Assembly: GCA_002471015.1 (NCBI GenBank)
Contig: DKPB01000056.1
Span: forward strand, 1-63,712
DNA length: 63,712 nt
Reading direction: 5' to 3'
From: Stenotrophomonas sp. UBA7346
GTDB lineage: Bacteria > Pseudomonadota > Gammaproteobacteria > Xanthomonadales > Xanthomonadaceae
The notes beneath the pieces are model-generated. The model saw nothing but the letters and a program-made list of their open reading frames with translations. It made no database searches and was not told the DNA's origin. The position numbers were made by a program, and so were the translations under genes. Positions 54,438 to 63,595 of this stretch are shown piece by piece (positions within the stretch are counted from its first letter, which is position 1; every line of letters starts with the position of its first letter).

Positions 54438-55208
54438 TCAGTTCTTGCTGCCGCCGAACGCAGTGTTCTTGCTGATGTCGGCAAACTTCACCGTGCCGGC
54501 CACGGCCGAAGCACCGGTGCCGAAGAAGTCACCATTCAGGCTGCCATTGCTGCCGGCAACACTGGCCACGCCGACGTTGCTGGCAGCAAGCTGCACGCGC
54601 GCGCCGTTGACCGAGATGGTGCCGCCGGTGAAGTTGATGTCACCGCTGGAGCTGGCCGTGTACGCACCGAAGTTGGCAGTCAAGGTGCTGCCCGGCAGGC
54701 TGGCGCCGGTGCCGGCGTAGGCGTTGTTGATCGACTTGACGCTGTAGGTGGCCGTACCGGTGGGCAAGGTGGTGGCGACATTGCCGGCTTCGCCGGCGTA
54801 ATACGCGGTGTGCTGCGGGCTGGAGGTGCTGCCGGTGTTGGACCACTCACCGAAGTACACCGCCTGGGAACCGACCTGGGCGAAGTTGAAGTAGCCCAGG
54901 CTGGCGTGGCTGGGGGGCATCATCGCGGTGGTGATACGGGTGATCTTCGGGTCGGCTGCCGTACCGGCACCACTGGTTGCACCCATGCCCTGCAACCCGG
55001 CAAAGCTCACCAGGGTGCCGCCGTAGAACGCCTTCACACCAATGGCCGGGTCGCCCTTCTGACCACCGTGATCGTCCGAAGGACCACCGCTGCCACCCAG
55101 CACGATATAGCTCTCATTGGTGCTGCCAGAGCGCACGTCGGCGTTGGCTGCACCGGCGACGGCGCCCAGCGAAAATACAAGCATCGACAAACCGATAATT
55201 TTCATCAT
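54438..55208 (-). CDS. hphA: Hemophilin-like Slam substrate (HphA-type hemophore)
   Basis: The 256-residue secreted protein has a signal peptide ending around GAANA with no lipobox cysteine, so it is soluble and not a lipoprotein. The C-terminal half is a small beta-barrel with TATYSVKSINNAYAGTG, LTANFGAY and DFFGTGASAVAGTVKFADIS ending KNTAFGGSK, the pattern shared by Slam substrates and the handle domain of HphA. The N-terminal half (SGSTNESYIVLGGSGG and SLGYFNFAQVGSQAVYFGEW) would bind heme. Methionine and histidine candidates occur in TTAMMPPSHASLG. It lies between the receptor and Slam genes. Confidence 0.8.
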   Translation of the reverse strand: MMKIIGLSMLVFSLGAVAGAANADVRSGSTNESYIVLGGSGGPSDDHGGQKGDPAIGVKAFYGGTLVSFAGLQGMGATSGAGTAADPKITRITTAMMPPSHASLGYFNFAQVGSQAVYFGEWSNTGSTSSPQHTAYYAGEAGNVATTLPTGTATYSVKSINNAYAGTGASLPGSTLTANFGAYTASSSGDINFTGGTISVNGARVQLAASNVGVASVAGSNGSLNGDFFGTGASAVAGTVKFADISKNTAFGGSKN

Positions 55209-55284
55209 CAAACTCCACAGTTGGGTTGGTGCTGCAAGGGGTGGGGAGTCCCTTCCCCGCTGTTTCTGCTCCGTTGTGCGGTGC

Positions 55285-58200
55285 TCAGAACCTGTAACCC
55301 AGGCTCAGCTTCAAGGTGCGGCCCGGTGCGGCCAGGGCCGACCGCGTCAATGGGTCGATGTAGTAGAGGTTGCTCAGGTTGGTACCGATCAGCTCGATGC
55401 TCATCGCCGCAGTGGGCCGGTACGACACATAGGCGTCATAGGTGAGAATGCGGCCCCATTGCATCGGCGTATTGGCGTAGTAAGGCACCATGGTCTGGGT
55501 GCCGTAGTTGTCCTTGTAGGGGTTGTCGAAGGCGCTGTAGTAGACGCCGCGCGCGCCCAGCTCCAGGCGCTTGTCCAGCAGGCGTATGCCCAGGGCGGTA
55601 TTCACCGTCCAATCCGGAATGGCCTGGGTGACCAGGTAGCCGCCGACAAAGCCGCCATCGACGCAGTTCCTGACCGCGCCAAGCAGCGGTGAGAGCTGCA
55701 CGGCCGTGCTTTCATCACAGACGCTGTTCTCGAACGTGTGCGCCGCGCTGAGGTCGACAAAGAAGCGGCCATTGTCGTAACGGCTCTGCATCTCGATGCC
55801 GCGGATGGTCTGCTTGTCGATGTTGCTGAACATCAGGTTGGGGCTGCGCTCGATCACGTCGCGGGTGCGGTGGTGGTAGTACGCCAGCTTGACGTCGGCA
55901 TGTCCGTCCTCACCCGTGCGCAGCAGACCCGACAGGTCATGCACATAGCCCAGCTCGTAGCTGTAGACGTGCTCCGGCTTGAGCTGCGACGAGGGGATGG
56001 CTGCCGAGAACCCGAGCGTGGCCTCGAACATGCTCGGGTAGCGGCGCGTCTGGTTGTGCAGCAGGTAGATACGCGCGTCGTCGCTGAGATGGAACGCCGC
56101 CGACAGCGAGGGCGCCCAGTCGCCGCCCTTGCTGTGCTGGGCCGCATTCAACTGCCGCATCGGCGGCGCGTTCTGCAGTTGGGTGGAACCCCGCGACGCG
56201 CTGGCCATCTTGTAGGTGACGCCATCCAGCGTCCCGTTGAGGAAGATGTTGTCAGCGCGCGAATAGCGGCCGTTCTCGTCCGCCAGCCAGAGGCTGTCAT
56301 GGCGCTGGTTGAACACGGTGAAGTCCATCGCGTGCTCAAGCGCATCGCCGCTGTAGCCATCGGCGATGAACTGGTCGCGCAACGCCTGGATCTGGGCGGC
56401 ACTGAGCGCCGGATCGGCGGTGTAGTAGCTCATGCCGTAGTAGGTATATTCGCTGCGCTGGCTGAAGTTGGTGTAGCCCGCCGCATCCATCCCACGCACG
56501 AAGTCATCCACCGCCCAGAACGATTGATAGCGCAGGCCAGCAGCGACGTTGAGGCGCTCGGTGGGCTGCCATTCCAGCTTCATGCTGAACTCTTTTTCCG
56601 CCCGGCGTCCGGCGCGCGGCAGCATGCGCGAGGTGGCATTGATGGCCGTGTCCCAATAGCTGTCGTCCGAGCGCAGCGATTCATGCTGGTAGCTGCCGGC
56701 CAAGGTCAACTGGATATCGTCCGCCAGTGCGATGACATTGCTGACGGTGACGCCCTTGCGGGTGTTGTCGGCATTGGCAACGGCGGTGTTGCGCAGGTAG
56801 TCACTGTTGACGTTGCGGCCGCCGGTTCCAGTGGTGTTGGGCTCGATGTAGCCACTGGGGTCGTTGGGCCGCCCGCCACTGCTGTAGGTATCGCTGACGG
56901 TGTCGGTCTGCCACAGGTTGGCGTACAGATCGATCCAGCGGCTGCCCTGCGGCTGCCAACGGTATTCGAGGTTATAGGCCTTGGCATCGACCCGGCTCAG
57001 CGGCCACTGCGGCACACCATTGGTGGAGGTATCCACCCAGGCGATACGCGAGGGCATGATTTCGCCGTAGTGCGACAAGGTATCGCGCAGGCCCAGCTGC
57101 AGCACCTGGTCGTCGCTGATGCGGTAGGTGAGTTTGCCCAGCCAGGATTCCATCTGGCTGGAGGTATTGGGCACTTCATCACCGGGTCGGTAGATGTTGG
57201 CCAGGAAAGGAATGTAGTCCCAGCCATCGGTCGCCGGCTTGGAGTAGTAGCCCGCATCTTTCTTACCGGCAAAGTGGTTACCCTTTTCCCGATAGGCATA
57301 TGCAGCCAGCACGTCCAGATGCTCGCTGCGCCAGCCCAGTGCAACCCGGTAGGCCTGGTCGTCACCGGACAGCAGATGGTTGCTGCCGTCGCCGCGTGGC
57401 TTCACGTACAGGCTGGGGTCGTAGTAGTTCCAGGTCGCGGTTGGCCAGCCTTCCATCTGGCGCCAGTTCTGCCCGGTCAGCAGCGTGGGGATGCGCGGTG
57501 ATATCGCGTTGTTGCTGCCTTCCAGCTTGACCTCGCCGCCAAAACCTTCGCCCTCGCCAAGGATGTCGCCGACGTCGAGGGTGTTGATCACCACCGCACC
57601 ACCGACCGAGGTGCTGACGTTGCGCTGCAGCTGCGGCCCCTTGATGACCTGGATGCCGCCGATCAGGTTGGGATCGATGTAGTTGCGGTTGTTGGCCCCC
57701 ATGTAGCCGCGCCACACCGTCAATGCCTGCTCGGTGCCGTCGATGCGCACCGGGATGCGCCCGGGGCCCTGGATGCCACGGATGTTGGGGTCCAGCGCAC
57801 CGCTGTTGCGGGCATCGCCGCTGTAAACGTTGACCATGCCCTTGAACACATCCGCAGGCGCGGCCCCCTTGTAACGCTCTATCTGCTGCTTGCCGGCATA
57901 GACCGAGGAAAGATCCAGGTCATACACCGCATCACCGCCCTGACGGTCGCGCTCTGCACCCTGGGCTGCCCCGGCGCGGTGGCCCGCGACATTCAAGGTG
58001 CCTGTGACCACGCCATCGGCTGTGGACACTGCCGGGGCTGCGCGACTGACCACCACCGTGCCCGGCTCACGCCACTGCCAGCTCAAGCCGCTGCGGGCCA
58101 GTACGGTAGCCAGCGCCTGGTCCACGCTGTAACGGCCGGACAACGCAGCGGCCTGCAGGCCACCCACATCATCGGAGGCAAACAGGATGCGGATACCTGC

Positions 58201-58383
58201 CTGGTCGGCAAGCCGGGTCAGGGCAACGTCCATTGGCTGCGCGGGCAGCTGCAGGTTCACCGCCGCCGGCGCGGAGGCGCTGGAAGATTGCGCCAATACC
58301 GGCGGGGTAACGGCCAGCAGGATGCTGGCGGCCAGGGAGGACAGCAGAAGGGGCCTGCGGCCAGGGAGGGGAAGGGAGCGCAT
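55285..58383 (-). CDS. hphR: TonB-dependent heme/hemophore receptor with STN signalling domain
   Basis: The 1032-residue outer-membrane protein has a signal peptide (1-31) and an STN domain (about 43-112; MDVALTRLADQAGIRILFAS) that contacts the anti-sigma factor FecR. It has a plug (VFKGMVNVYSGDARNSGALD, IPVRIDGTEQALTVWRGYMG) and a large barrel ending RTLKLSLGYRF. The plug opening QQIERYKGAAPADVFKG is that of HphR/heme-type receptors. ATG 58383 follows AGGAACC. An ECF-type promoter and a Fur-like box lie upstream. Confidence 0.9.
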   Translation of the reverse strand: MRSLPLPGRRPLLLSSLAASILLAVTPPVLAQSSSASAPAAVNLQLPAQPMDVALTRLADQAGIRILFASDDVGGLQAAALSGRYSVDQALATVLARSGLSWQWREPGTVVVSRAAPAVSTADGVVTGTLNVAGHRAGAAQGAERDRQGGDAVYDLDLSSVYAGKQQIERYKGAAPADVFKGMVNVYSGDARNSGALDPNIRGIQGPGRIPVRIDGTEQALTVWRGYMGANNRNYIDPNLIGGIQVIKGPQLQRNVSTSVGGAVVINTLDVGDILGEGEGFGGEVKLEGSNNAISPRIPTLLTGQNWRQMEGWPTATWNYYDPSLYVKPRGDGSNHLLSGDDQAYRVALGWRSEHLDVLAAYAYREKGNHFAGKKDAGYYSKPATDGWDYIPFLANIYRPGDEVPNTSSQMESWLGKLTYRISDDQVLQLGLRDTLSHYGEIMPSRIAWVDTSTNGVPQWPLSRVDAKAYNLEYRWQPQGSRWIDLYANLWQTDTVSDTYSSGGRPNDPSGYIEPNTTGTGGRNVNSDYLRNTAVANADNTRKGVTVSNVIALADDIQLTLAGSYQHESLRSDDSYWDTAINATSRMLPRAGRRAEKEFSMKLEWQPTERLNVAAGLRYQSFWAVDDFVRGMDAAGYTNFSQRSEYTYYGMSYYTADPALSAAQIQALRDQFIADGYSGDALEHAMDFTVFNQRHDSLWLADENGRYSRADNIFLNGTLDGVTYKMASASRGSTQLQNAPPMRQLNAAQHSKGGDWAPSLSAAFHLSDDARIYLLHNQTRRYPSMFEATLGFSAAIPSSQLKPEHVYSYELGYVHDLSGLLRTGEDGHADVKLAYYHHRTRDVIERSPNLMFSNIDKQTIRGIEMQSRYDNGRFFVDLSAAHTFENSVCDESTAVQLSPLLGAVRNCVDGGFVGGYLVTQAIPDWTVNTALGIRLLDKRLELGARGVYYSAFDNPYKDNYGTQTMVPYYANTPMQWGRILTYDAYVSYRPTAAMSIELIGTNLSNLYYIDPLTRSALAAPGRTLKLSLGYRF

Positions 58384-58430
58384 GGTTCCTGTCGGTCTGG
58401 AAGGAGTTCCACGGTCATGGACCGAGGTAT

Positions 58431-58450
58431 TGATGAGAACGACTCTCATT
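58431..58450. promoter_or_regulatory. Fur-box-like site before the receptor gene
   Basis: ATGAGA (58433-58438) and TCTCAT (58444-58449) form an inverted repeat in a TGATGAGAACGACTCTCATT context, close to the GATAATGATAATCATTATC Fur consensus. It overlaps the expected transcription start of the neighbouring ECF-type promoter, so iron-loaded Fur would block it. Confidence 0.65.
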
Positions 58451-58484
58451 CCTATAGACGAACCGGCGCAGCAGAACTTGCAGC
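58451..58484 (-). promoter_or_regulatory. ECF-type promoter of the receptor gene
   Basis: On the minus strand the order is GCTGCAA, 15 bases, then TTCGTCTATAGG. The same two boxes with the same 15-base spacing occur before fecR (59560-59593). They are probably the -35 and -10 elements read by the FecI-type sigma factor of this locus. Confidence 0.6.
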
Positions 58485-58553
58485 GCCAAACCACTTTTTC
58501 CTTGTAGGACTATCGCCAGGTACAGCGACCGAGCGCGCGAGCCGGCAACATGT

Positions 58554-59501
58554 TCAGCGGATCACATGCAGCAATGGCAGGTTTACCAGCTCGGCCCCGG
58601 CCAGTGCCGCCACTGCACGCAGCAGCGCCGGCAGATCGTCCAGTGCAAACACTCCGCTGAGCCGCAACTGCTGCAGGCGGTCCCCGACAATCACCACGCG
58701 ACCATGCAGGTAACGCTCCAGTTCCAACGCGATGTCCTGCAGCGGCTGCTGGTTGAAGATCAACTTGCCGCGCGTCCACGCCGTGGCGGCGTCCGCGTCC
58801 AGATTCTCCCGCAGACCAAGCATGCCCTTGTTGAACAGCAGCCGCTGATTGGCGGCCAAGGTCATCGTGCCGGCGATCGCACTGAGTTCGACCACACCGG
58901 CCACTACCGTCAACACGCTGTGCCCGCCGCGTTGATGCAATGAAAAGCGCGCGTCGCGGCTGCGCAGCTGCCCATCGCGTGCATTGAGGGTGAACGGCAA
59001 CGCCCCGCCCGCCGCCACTTCCACGAACAGCTCACCGGCATCCAGCGCCATTTGCCGCTGCTGTGCACCGAACTGCATGGACACCGCACTGGCGGTGTTG
59101 AGCCAGGCCCGGGAGCCATCGGGCAAGGCCAGTTGCAGGCGTTGACCGGGCGCCGTGCGCTGGTCCGCAAGCGCGGCACCGCCGAGCCCCAGTACGCCCA
59201 CCCCGGCCAACGCAGCGGCCGACGCGCCCCCCAGCAGCAGGCCACGGCGGCTGATGCCACGCGCTGGCGATGTGGCCAGCACCTGCACCATCTGCTGGTG
59301 CTCGCGCGCGAGCCGGGTATCCGCGACCGCCTGCAGCAGGCCCTGCGCCTGCTGCCATGCCTGGCGATGGGCGGGCGAGCGCGCGCACCACTGGCTGAAT
59401 GCCTGGCGCTCGTCGGCACTGGGCCTGCCACCCAGGCGCACCAGCCAATCGATGGCCTCGTCGTCGATGGCGCTGTTTCGGGAACGGAATCTGTCAGGCA
59501 T
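58554..59501 (-). CDS. fecR: FecR-type anti-sigma/signal transducer
   Basis: The 315-residue protein has the DUF4880 head (DDEAIDWLVRLGGRPSADER and FSQWCARSPAHRQAW), a hydrophobic segment after a twin arginine (SRRGLLLGGASAAALAGVGV) and the periplasmic FecR domain (LALPDGSRAWLNTASAVSMQ, FTLNARDGQLRSRDARFSL, GVFALDDLPALLRAVAAL). It relays receptor occupancy to FecI. It starts at ATG 59501, and the ECF-type promoter at 59560-59593 is upstream, so it can be made separately from fecI. Confidence 0.9.
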   Translation of the reverse strand: MPDRFRSRNSAIDDEAIDWLVRLGGRPSADERQAFSQWCARSPAHRQAWQQAQGLLQAVADTRLAREHQQMVQVLATSPARGISRRGLLLGGASAAALAGVGVLGLGGAALADQRTAPGQRLQLALPDGSRAWLNTASAVSMQFGAQQRQMALDAGELFVEVAAGGALPFTLNARDGQLRSRDARFSLHQRGGHSVLTVVAGVVELSAIAGTMTLAANQRLLFNKGMLGLRENLDADAATAWTRGKLIFNQQPLQDIALELERYLHGRVVIVGDRLQQLRLSGVFALDDLPALLRAVAALAGAELVNLPLLHVIR

Positions 59502-59559
59502 GAAGGCGTGGCATCAAGGGCTGCGCGAAGGTGTGTGAAGTGGGAATCACACCCCACAC

Positions 59560-59593
59560 CCTGTAGACGAATGGACAACGCCGGAATTGCAGC
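59560..59593 (-). promoter_or_regulatory. ECF-type promoter upstream of fecR
   Basis: GCTGCAA, 15 bases and TTCGTCTACAGG on the minus strand match the receptor promoter in both boxes and in spacing; only one base of the 12-base -10 region differs. The agreement within a 34-base span is unlikely by chance. Confidence 0.6.
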
Positions 59594-59610
59594 GGCCGGC
59601 GTGGTATCGA

Positions 59611-60129
59611 TCATTCTTTCTGCAACTGGCTCCGGCAATGGCGCAGCGCCTGACCGATGTACTTGGCCACCATGCTTTCGGAAACCCCCAGCCTGCGTGC
59701 GATCTGCGCGTGCGACAGACCATCCACGCGGAACATCAGCAGTGCCAGGCGGCTGTTGGGCGGCAACTGCCGCAGCGCGTGATCCAGCCGCCGCAACTGT
59801 TCGTTCCCCACCGCGTGCTGCTGCGGTCCCGGCCCCGGGTCAGGCAACGACGCTTCCGGCTCACCGTGGCCCTGGGTCCGCTGCTCGCGCCGCACCGCGT
59901 CGATGGCCAGGTTGCTGGCAACGCGATAGATGAAAGCGCGGCCGTCCTGGATGCGTGCGTCTTCGTTGTGGGCATCGGCGTCGAGCAGGCGTATATAGGT
60001 GTCCTGCATGACATCCTCGGCCCGCTCACGACTGCCCGTGCGGCGCTGCAGATGGCGCGCAAGTTCGTCATAGAGGGCAAGGAAGCGCTCGACCAGACGC
60101 GAGGCCTGGCGGCTCACCAGCGCCTCCAC
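59611..60129 (-). CDS. fecI: FecI-like ECF sigma factor
   Basis: The 172-residue protein has sigma region 2 (LYDELARHLQRRTGSRERAE, DVMQDTYIRLLD, AFIYRVASNLAIDAVRRE) and region 4 (LPPNSRLALLMFRVDGLSHA, QIARRLGVSESMVAKYIGQA). It would direct RNA polymerase to the two matching promoters in this locus. Its own upstream region carries no copy of the TGCAA-N15-TTCGTCTA pair, so it is probably driven by another sigma factor. Confidence 0.92.
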   Translation of the reverse strand: MEALVSRQASRLVERFLALYDELARHLQRRTGSRERAEDVMQDTYIRLLDADAHNEDARIQDGRAFIYRVASNLAIDAVRREQRTQGHGEPEASLPDPGPGPQQHAVGNEQLRRLDHALRQLPPNSRLALLMFRVDGLSHAQIARRLGVSESMVAKYIGQALRHCRSQLQKE

Positions 60130-60353
60130 TTGGGCGGGACAGGCGCCACGCGACGCGCGCGCACCGCAATGAAAAAACTACGTCCGTGCATGACCAGACA
60201 CGTTCTCCGTGTAATCAACCGTTGGCTGGCACGGAAGGCTGGCTAACCCGCACATCATAACGTGGCGATCGCACACGATTCAGTGCCGGCGGATCAAACC
60301 CGGGTGTATCCCTGTCATCACTGTGTTGCAGCACTGTGCACTGCTGCCGCTGC

Positions 60354-61244
60354 TCAACCAGCTTGCGCCTTCAACCATGCAACCACGGTGGCCACCGCAT
60401 GCCGGCGCGATGCGTTGGCGGCGCTGCGCGGCGGGCGCACGATCCAATAGGCATCAGCCAGCCTTACCTCGCGTTCGCCGAACGGGCGGATCAAGGCACC
60501 GCTCCCAATCGCCTCTTCCGCCAATCGCCCGCGTGCCAATGCCACGCCCTGCCCCAGCTCGGCGCCGCGCAGCACCAGATCGGACGACGCCAGGCGTGGT
60601 TCGTCCGCTACAGGCAATGCCGCCGGTCCGTGCACCTGCGACCAGCGTCGCCAGCTGGCCGCCGGGTCGCGATCGTGCAGCAGGCGCAATGACGACAGGC
60701 CGGCAGGGTCTGCATCCATCTCCCTGCCCTGCCAGAAGCCGGGACTGGCAACCGGATACAGCACTTCGTCCATCAGCGGCTCACATTCCAGGCCTGGCCA
60801 CGGCCCCGTCCCCATCCGCACCGCCAGGTCGACACCCTCGGACAATACGTCCAGGCGCTGATTGACCAACACCGACAGGGCAATGCGCGGATGCGCGCGC
60901 TCCAGTGCTGGCAGCCGCGGCAGCAACCAGCGCGCGGCAAAGGACGGCGCCACGCTCAGCGTGACCGAAAACACCGACGGCGCCTCACGTACCGCCGCGG
61001 TGGCATCGGCCATGTCCTGCAACTGCAGAATCAGCCGCTCGGCCAACGCCGCCCCCTGTGGTGTAGGCGTCCATGTGCGCGTGCCGCGTTCGAACAGCGG
61101 CACCCCCATCCAGGCCTCCAGCTCGGCCAGCTGGCGGCTGACGGAGGAATGGGAAATGCCGAGTTCACGCGCGGCAGCACGCACGCCAGCGTGCGCATGG
61201 ACCAGCGCGAAGGCCCGCAAGGCATTCAATGGCAGCGACTTCAT
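60354..61244 (-). CDS. LysR-family transcriptional regulator
   Basis: The 296-residue protein has the LysR winged helix (LNALRAFALVHAHAGVRAAA, RELGISHSSVSRQLAELEAW, PLFERGTRTWTPTPQG) and a substrate domain (FAARWLLPRLPALERAHPRI, DLAVRMGTGPWPG) of the GcvA/AmpR-like type. ATG 61244 follows a GAG-type site. It is divergent from the LysE-type exporter with about 90 bases between them and probably controls it. Confidence 0.9.
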   Translation of the reverse strand: MKSLPLNALRAFALVHAHAGVRAAARELGISHSSVSRQLAELEAWMGVPLFERGTRTWTPTPQGAALAERLILQLQDMADATAAVREAPSVFSVTLSVAPSFAARWLLPRLPALERAHPRIALSVLVNQRLDVLSEGVDLAVRMGTGPWPGLECEPLMDEVLYPVASPGFWQGREMDADPAGLSSLRLLHDRDPAASWRRWSQVHGPAALPVADEPRLASSDLVLRGAELGQGVALARGRLAEEAIGSGALIRPFGEREVRLADAYWIVRPPRSAANASRRHAVATVVAWLKAQAG

Positions 61245-61333
61245 GGTCTCAATGGTAGACCGGACTGGATCACTCACGCACCAACCAGCGCCGTGACAAT
61301 CCGTGCGTAGCTCACACCGACGCGGACACCCTG

Positions 61334-61915
61334 TTGCTCAGTTCACTCGCCGCCGCCAGCACATTGCTGCTGGTCGCCACCCTCAGCCCCGGCCCCAACA
61401 ATCTGGTGGTGCTGCGCACCGCCGCCCATGGCGGCATCGTCGCAGCCTGGCCAGCCATCCTCGGTATCGTCTGTGGTGGCATCGGCCTGCTGCTGGTGGC
61501 GGCCGCCTTCGGCACCCATGTATCGGCCTGGCCGCAGGCGCGGAGCGCCATTGCGATAGCCGGTGCCGCCTATCTGGGATGGCTGGGCCTGTGCCTGTTG
61601 CAGGCGCGCCCGGGGGCAAGCGCCGACGCGGCGCTGCCAGCCGGGATAGCCGGCCTGTTCTGCTTCCAGTTCCTCAACCCCAAGAGCTGGGTGATGGCGC
61701 TGTCGCTGGTGGCCGCCTTTCCACCGCTGGGTATGCTGCGGACACTGGCCTGGCTGGTACCGCTGTTCGTGTTGATTCCCACCGCCAGCCTGCTGCTGTG
61801 GGCGGTGCTCGGCCAACAAGTGAGCGCATACCTGCGCAAGCCTGGCCTGCGTCGCCGTATCGACCGCATCATGGGGCTGGCCCTGCTGGCCAGTGCCGGC
61901 CTGCTCCTGCTTTGA
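61334..61915 (+). CDS. LysE/RhtB-family exporter
   Basis: The 193-residue protein has about six helices and the family signature LSPGPNNLVVLRTAAHGG in helix 1. FQFLNPKSWVMALSLVAAF is the typical helix 4 start. It exports amino acids or related molecules. No ATG is present in frame near the start. I used TTG 61334, but it lacks a clear ribosome site, so the real start may differ. Confidence 0.85.
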   Translation: MLSSLAAASTLLLVATLSPGPNNLVVLRTAAHGGIVAAWPAILGIVCGGIGLLLVAAAFGTHVSAWPQARSAIAIAGAAYLGWLGLCLLQARPGASADAALPAGIAGLFCFQFLNPKSWVMALSLVAAFPPLGMLRTLAWLVPLFVLIPTASLLLWAVLGQQVSAYLRKPGLRRRIDRIMGLALLASAGLLLL

Positions 61916-61936
61916 ACAACCACCACAGGAAACCCG

Positions 61937-62530
61937 ATGTCCAACGATAGCCGCCCCCTGCAGATCCTTGCCTTCGCCGGCAGCCTGCGCCGCAACAGTT
62001 ACAACCACCGCCTGCTGCAGACCGCTGCGCTGGCCGCGCCGGAGGGCATGCAGTTGACCGTCTACGACAGCATCGCCGACGTTCCGCTGTTCAACGAAGA
62101 TCTGGAGGCCGAAAGCGGCGGCGGCACCCCGGGCGTGCATCGCCTGCGGGCGGCGGTTGCCACGGCCGACGCCCTGCTGATCGCCACCCCCGAGTACAAC
62201 CAGTCCCTGCCCGGCGTGCTCAAGAACACCATCGACTGGCTCTCGCGCCCGGCCGCGGAGGGCAAGGACGTGCTCGCAGGCAAGCCGGTAGCCATCGTCG
62301 GTGCCACCCCCGGCGCCTGGGGCACGCGGCTGGCACAGGCACAGCTGCGCCATGCACTGACCGCCACCGGATCGCTGGTGCTGCCGGCGCCCATGCTGTT
62401 CGTACGCGACGCGGCACATGTCTACGACGCCGACAGCGGTCATTACGACGCCGCGACCCAGAAGCGCCTGCGTGCCGTGCTGGAGGCGTTGCAACGCTGG
62501 GTACGGCAACTGCACGCCAGCGCCAGCTGA
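61937..62530 (+). CDS. NADPH-dependent FMN reductase (chromate/quinone reductase type)
   Basis: The 197-residue flavodoxin-fold protein has the phosphate loop FAGSLRRNSYNHRLL, the flavin-contact ATPEYNQSLPGVLKNTIDWLS and GATPGAWGT, the signature of the YieF/ChrR group. It reduces quinones or metal ions with NAD(P)H and limits oxidative stress. It follows the exporter gene by 21 bases and is probably co-transcribed. Confidence 0.92.
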   Translation: MSNDSRPLQILAFAGSLRRNSYNHRLLQTAALAAPEGMQLTVYDSIADVPLFNEDLEAESGGGTPGVHRLRAAVATADALLIATPEYNQSLPGVLKNTIDWLSRPAAEGKDVLAGKPVAIVGATPGAWGTRLAQAQLRHALTATGSLVLPAPMLFVRDAAHVYDADSGHYDAATQKRLRAVLEALQRWVRQLHASAS

Positions 62531-62908
62531 TCGGACAGCGCTCGCAGCGGCCACGAAATCGCGGTGCAGACCCGGCAGCAATGGGTTGGCAAGGCCGCCG
62601 AGGCGGGACCGGGGCTATGCGTCATCGGCGCAAACATCCAGTTCCGTTTCCCGGCTCCGGAGCGCGCCTCGGTAGCGCTTTGCGCTATCAGGGTTGGTCA
62701 GAACAGCTCGGCCACGGGCCACCATGCCGTTGGCTATACGGCCATGGATACAGCTACAAAAGTTCCCTGCAGACATACCTAATTTATGTACTGGTCAGTT
62801 TGATATTCAGGGTGGATTCCATCGGCTAACGGATAATTCACAACTGTCGAAGCGGGAAACGTTTTCACCCCCGCAACGATCAAACCAATAAAAAAGGTAA
62901 TAGCCGAA
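62531..62908. other. Intergenic region carrying the ax21 promoter
   Basis: The second half (62760-62908) is AT-rich and contains candidate elements such as TTGATA near 62799, but no pair with good spacing. The first half has no gene that I can support. Confidence 0.45.
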
Positions 62909-63481
62909 ATGAAGACTTCCCTGATCGCCCTGGGCCTGCTGGCCGCTCTGCCGTTCGCTGCCTCGGCCGCTGATGGTCTGTCCTACAACTATGTGGAAGG
63001 CGGTTACGTGAACACCGACGCCAAGGGTGGCGACGCCGACGGTTGGGCCGTGAAGGGCTCGGTTGCGGTGCACCCGAACTTCCATGTCTTCGGTGAATAC
63101 AACGCACAGGAAACCGACACGTTCAAGGCTGATGTCGACCAGTGGCGCCTGGGTGTTGGCTACAACTACACCGTCGCCCCGAACACCGACCTGCTGGCCC
63201 GTGCCGCCTACCAGAGGCTGGACCTGGAGTACGGCCCGAAGTTCAACGGCTACAGCGCTGAAGTCGGCGTGCGTACCGCCTTCACCCCGAATTTCGAAGG
63301 CTATGCCCTGGCCGGCTACGAGGATTTCAGCAAGAAGCGTGGCTACAACCCGGACGGCGAGTTCTACGGCCGCGTCGGTGCCACCGGCAAGTTCAACGCC
63401 AACTGGGGCCTGACCGGCGAAGTGAAGCTGGCCAAGGCCGGCGACAAGGAATGGTTCGTCGGCCCGCGCTTCACCTGGTAA
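62909..63481 (+). CDS. ax21: Ax21-family outer-membrane protein
   Basis: The 190-residue protein has a signal peptide (LIALGLLAALPFAASA) and an eight-strand-type small barrel: LSYNYVEGGYVNTDAKGGDA, VHPNFHVFGEYNAQET, WRLGVGYNYTVAPNTDLLAR, ending VGPRFTW. This matches the Ax21 family of Xanthomonas and Stenotrophomonas, which reaches the outer membrane and vesicles. AAGGTAA precedes ATG 62909. It is strongly in line with the proposed genus. Confidence 0.9.
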   Translation: MKTSLIALGLLAALPFAASAADGLSYNYVEGGYVNTDAKGGDADGWAVKGSVAVHPNFHVFGEYNAQETDTFKADVDQWRLGVGYNYTVAPNTDLLARAAYQRLDLEYGPKFNGYSAEVGVRTAFTPNFEGYALAGYEDFSKKRGYNPDGEFYGRVGATGKFNANWGLTGEVKLAKAGDKEWFVGPRFTW

Positions 63482-63540
63482 GCGACAAACGACAGATAGT
63501 GGTGTTGCAAGGCGCGTGCTCTCTCTCCCCCGCGCCGCTG

Positions 63541-63578
63541 GAAGCCCGGTCCTCCCCGACCGGGCTTCTTTTTTTTTG
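63541..63578 (+). terminator. Rho-independent terminator of ax21
   Basis: A perfect 11-base-pair stem (GAAGCCCGGTC with GACCGGGCTTC, 6-base loop) is followed by ten T residues. Confidence 0.92.
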
Positions 63579-63595
63579 GGCGGCGTCCGGGTTTT

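Noticed and set aside
58566..59933. Frames opposite fecR and fecI
   Set aside because: They are antisense to two clear regulatory genes and contain no motifs.
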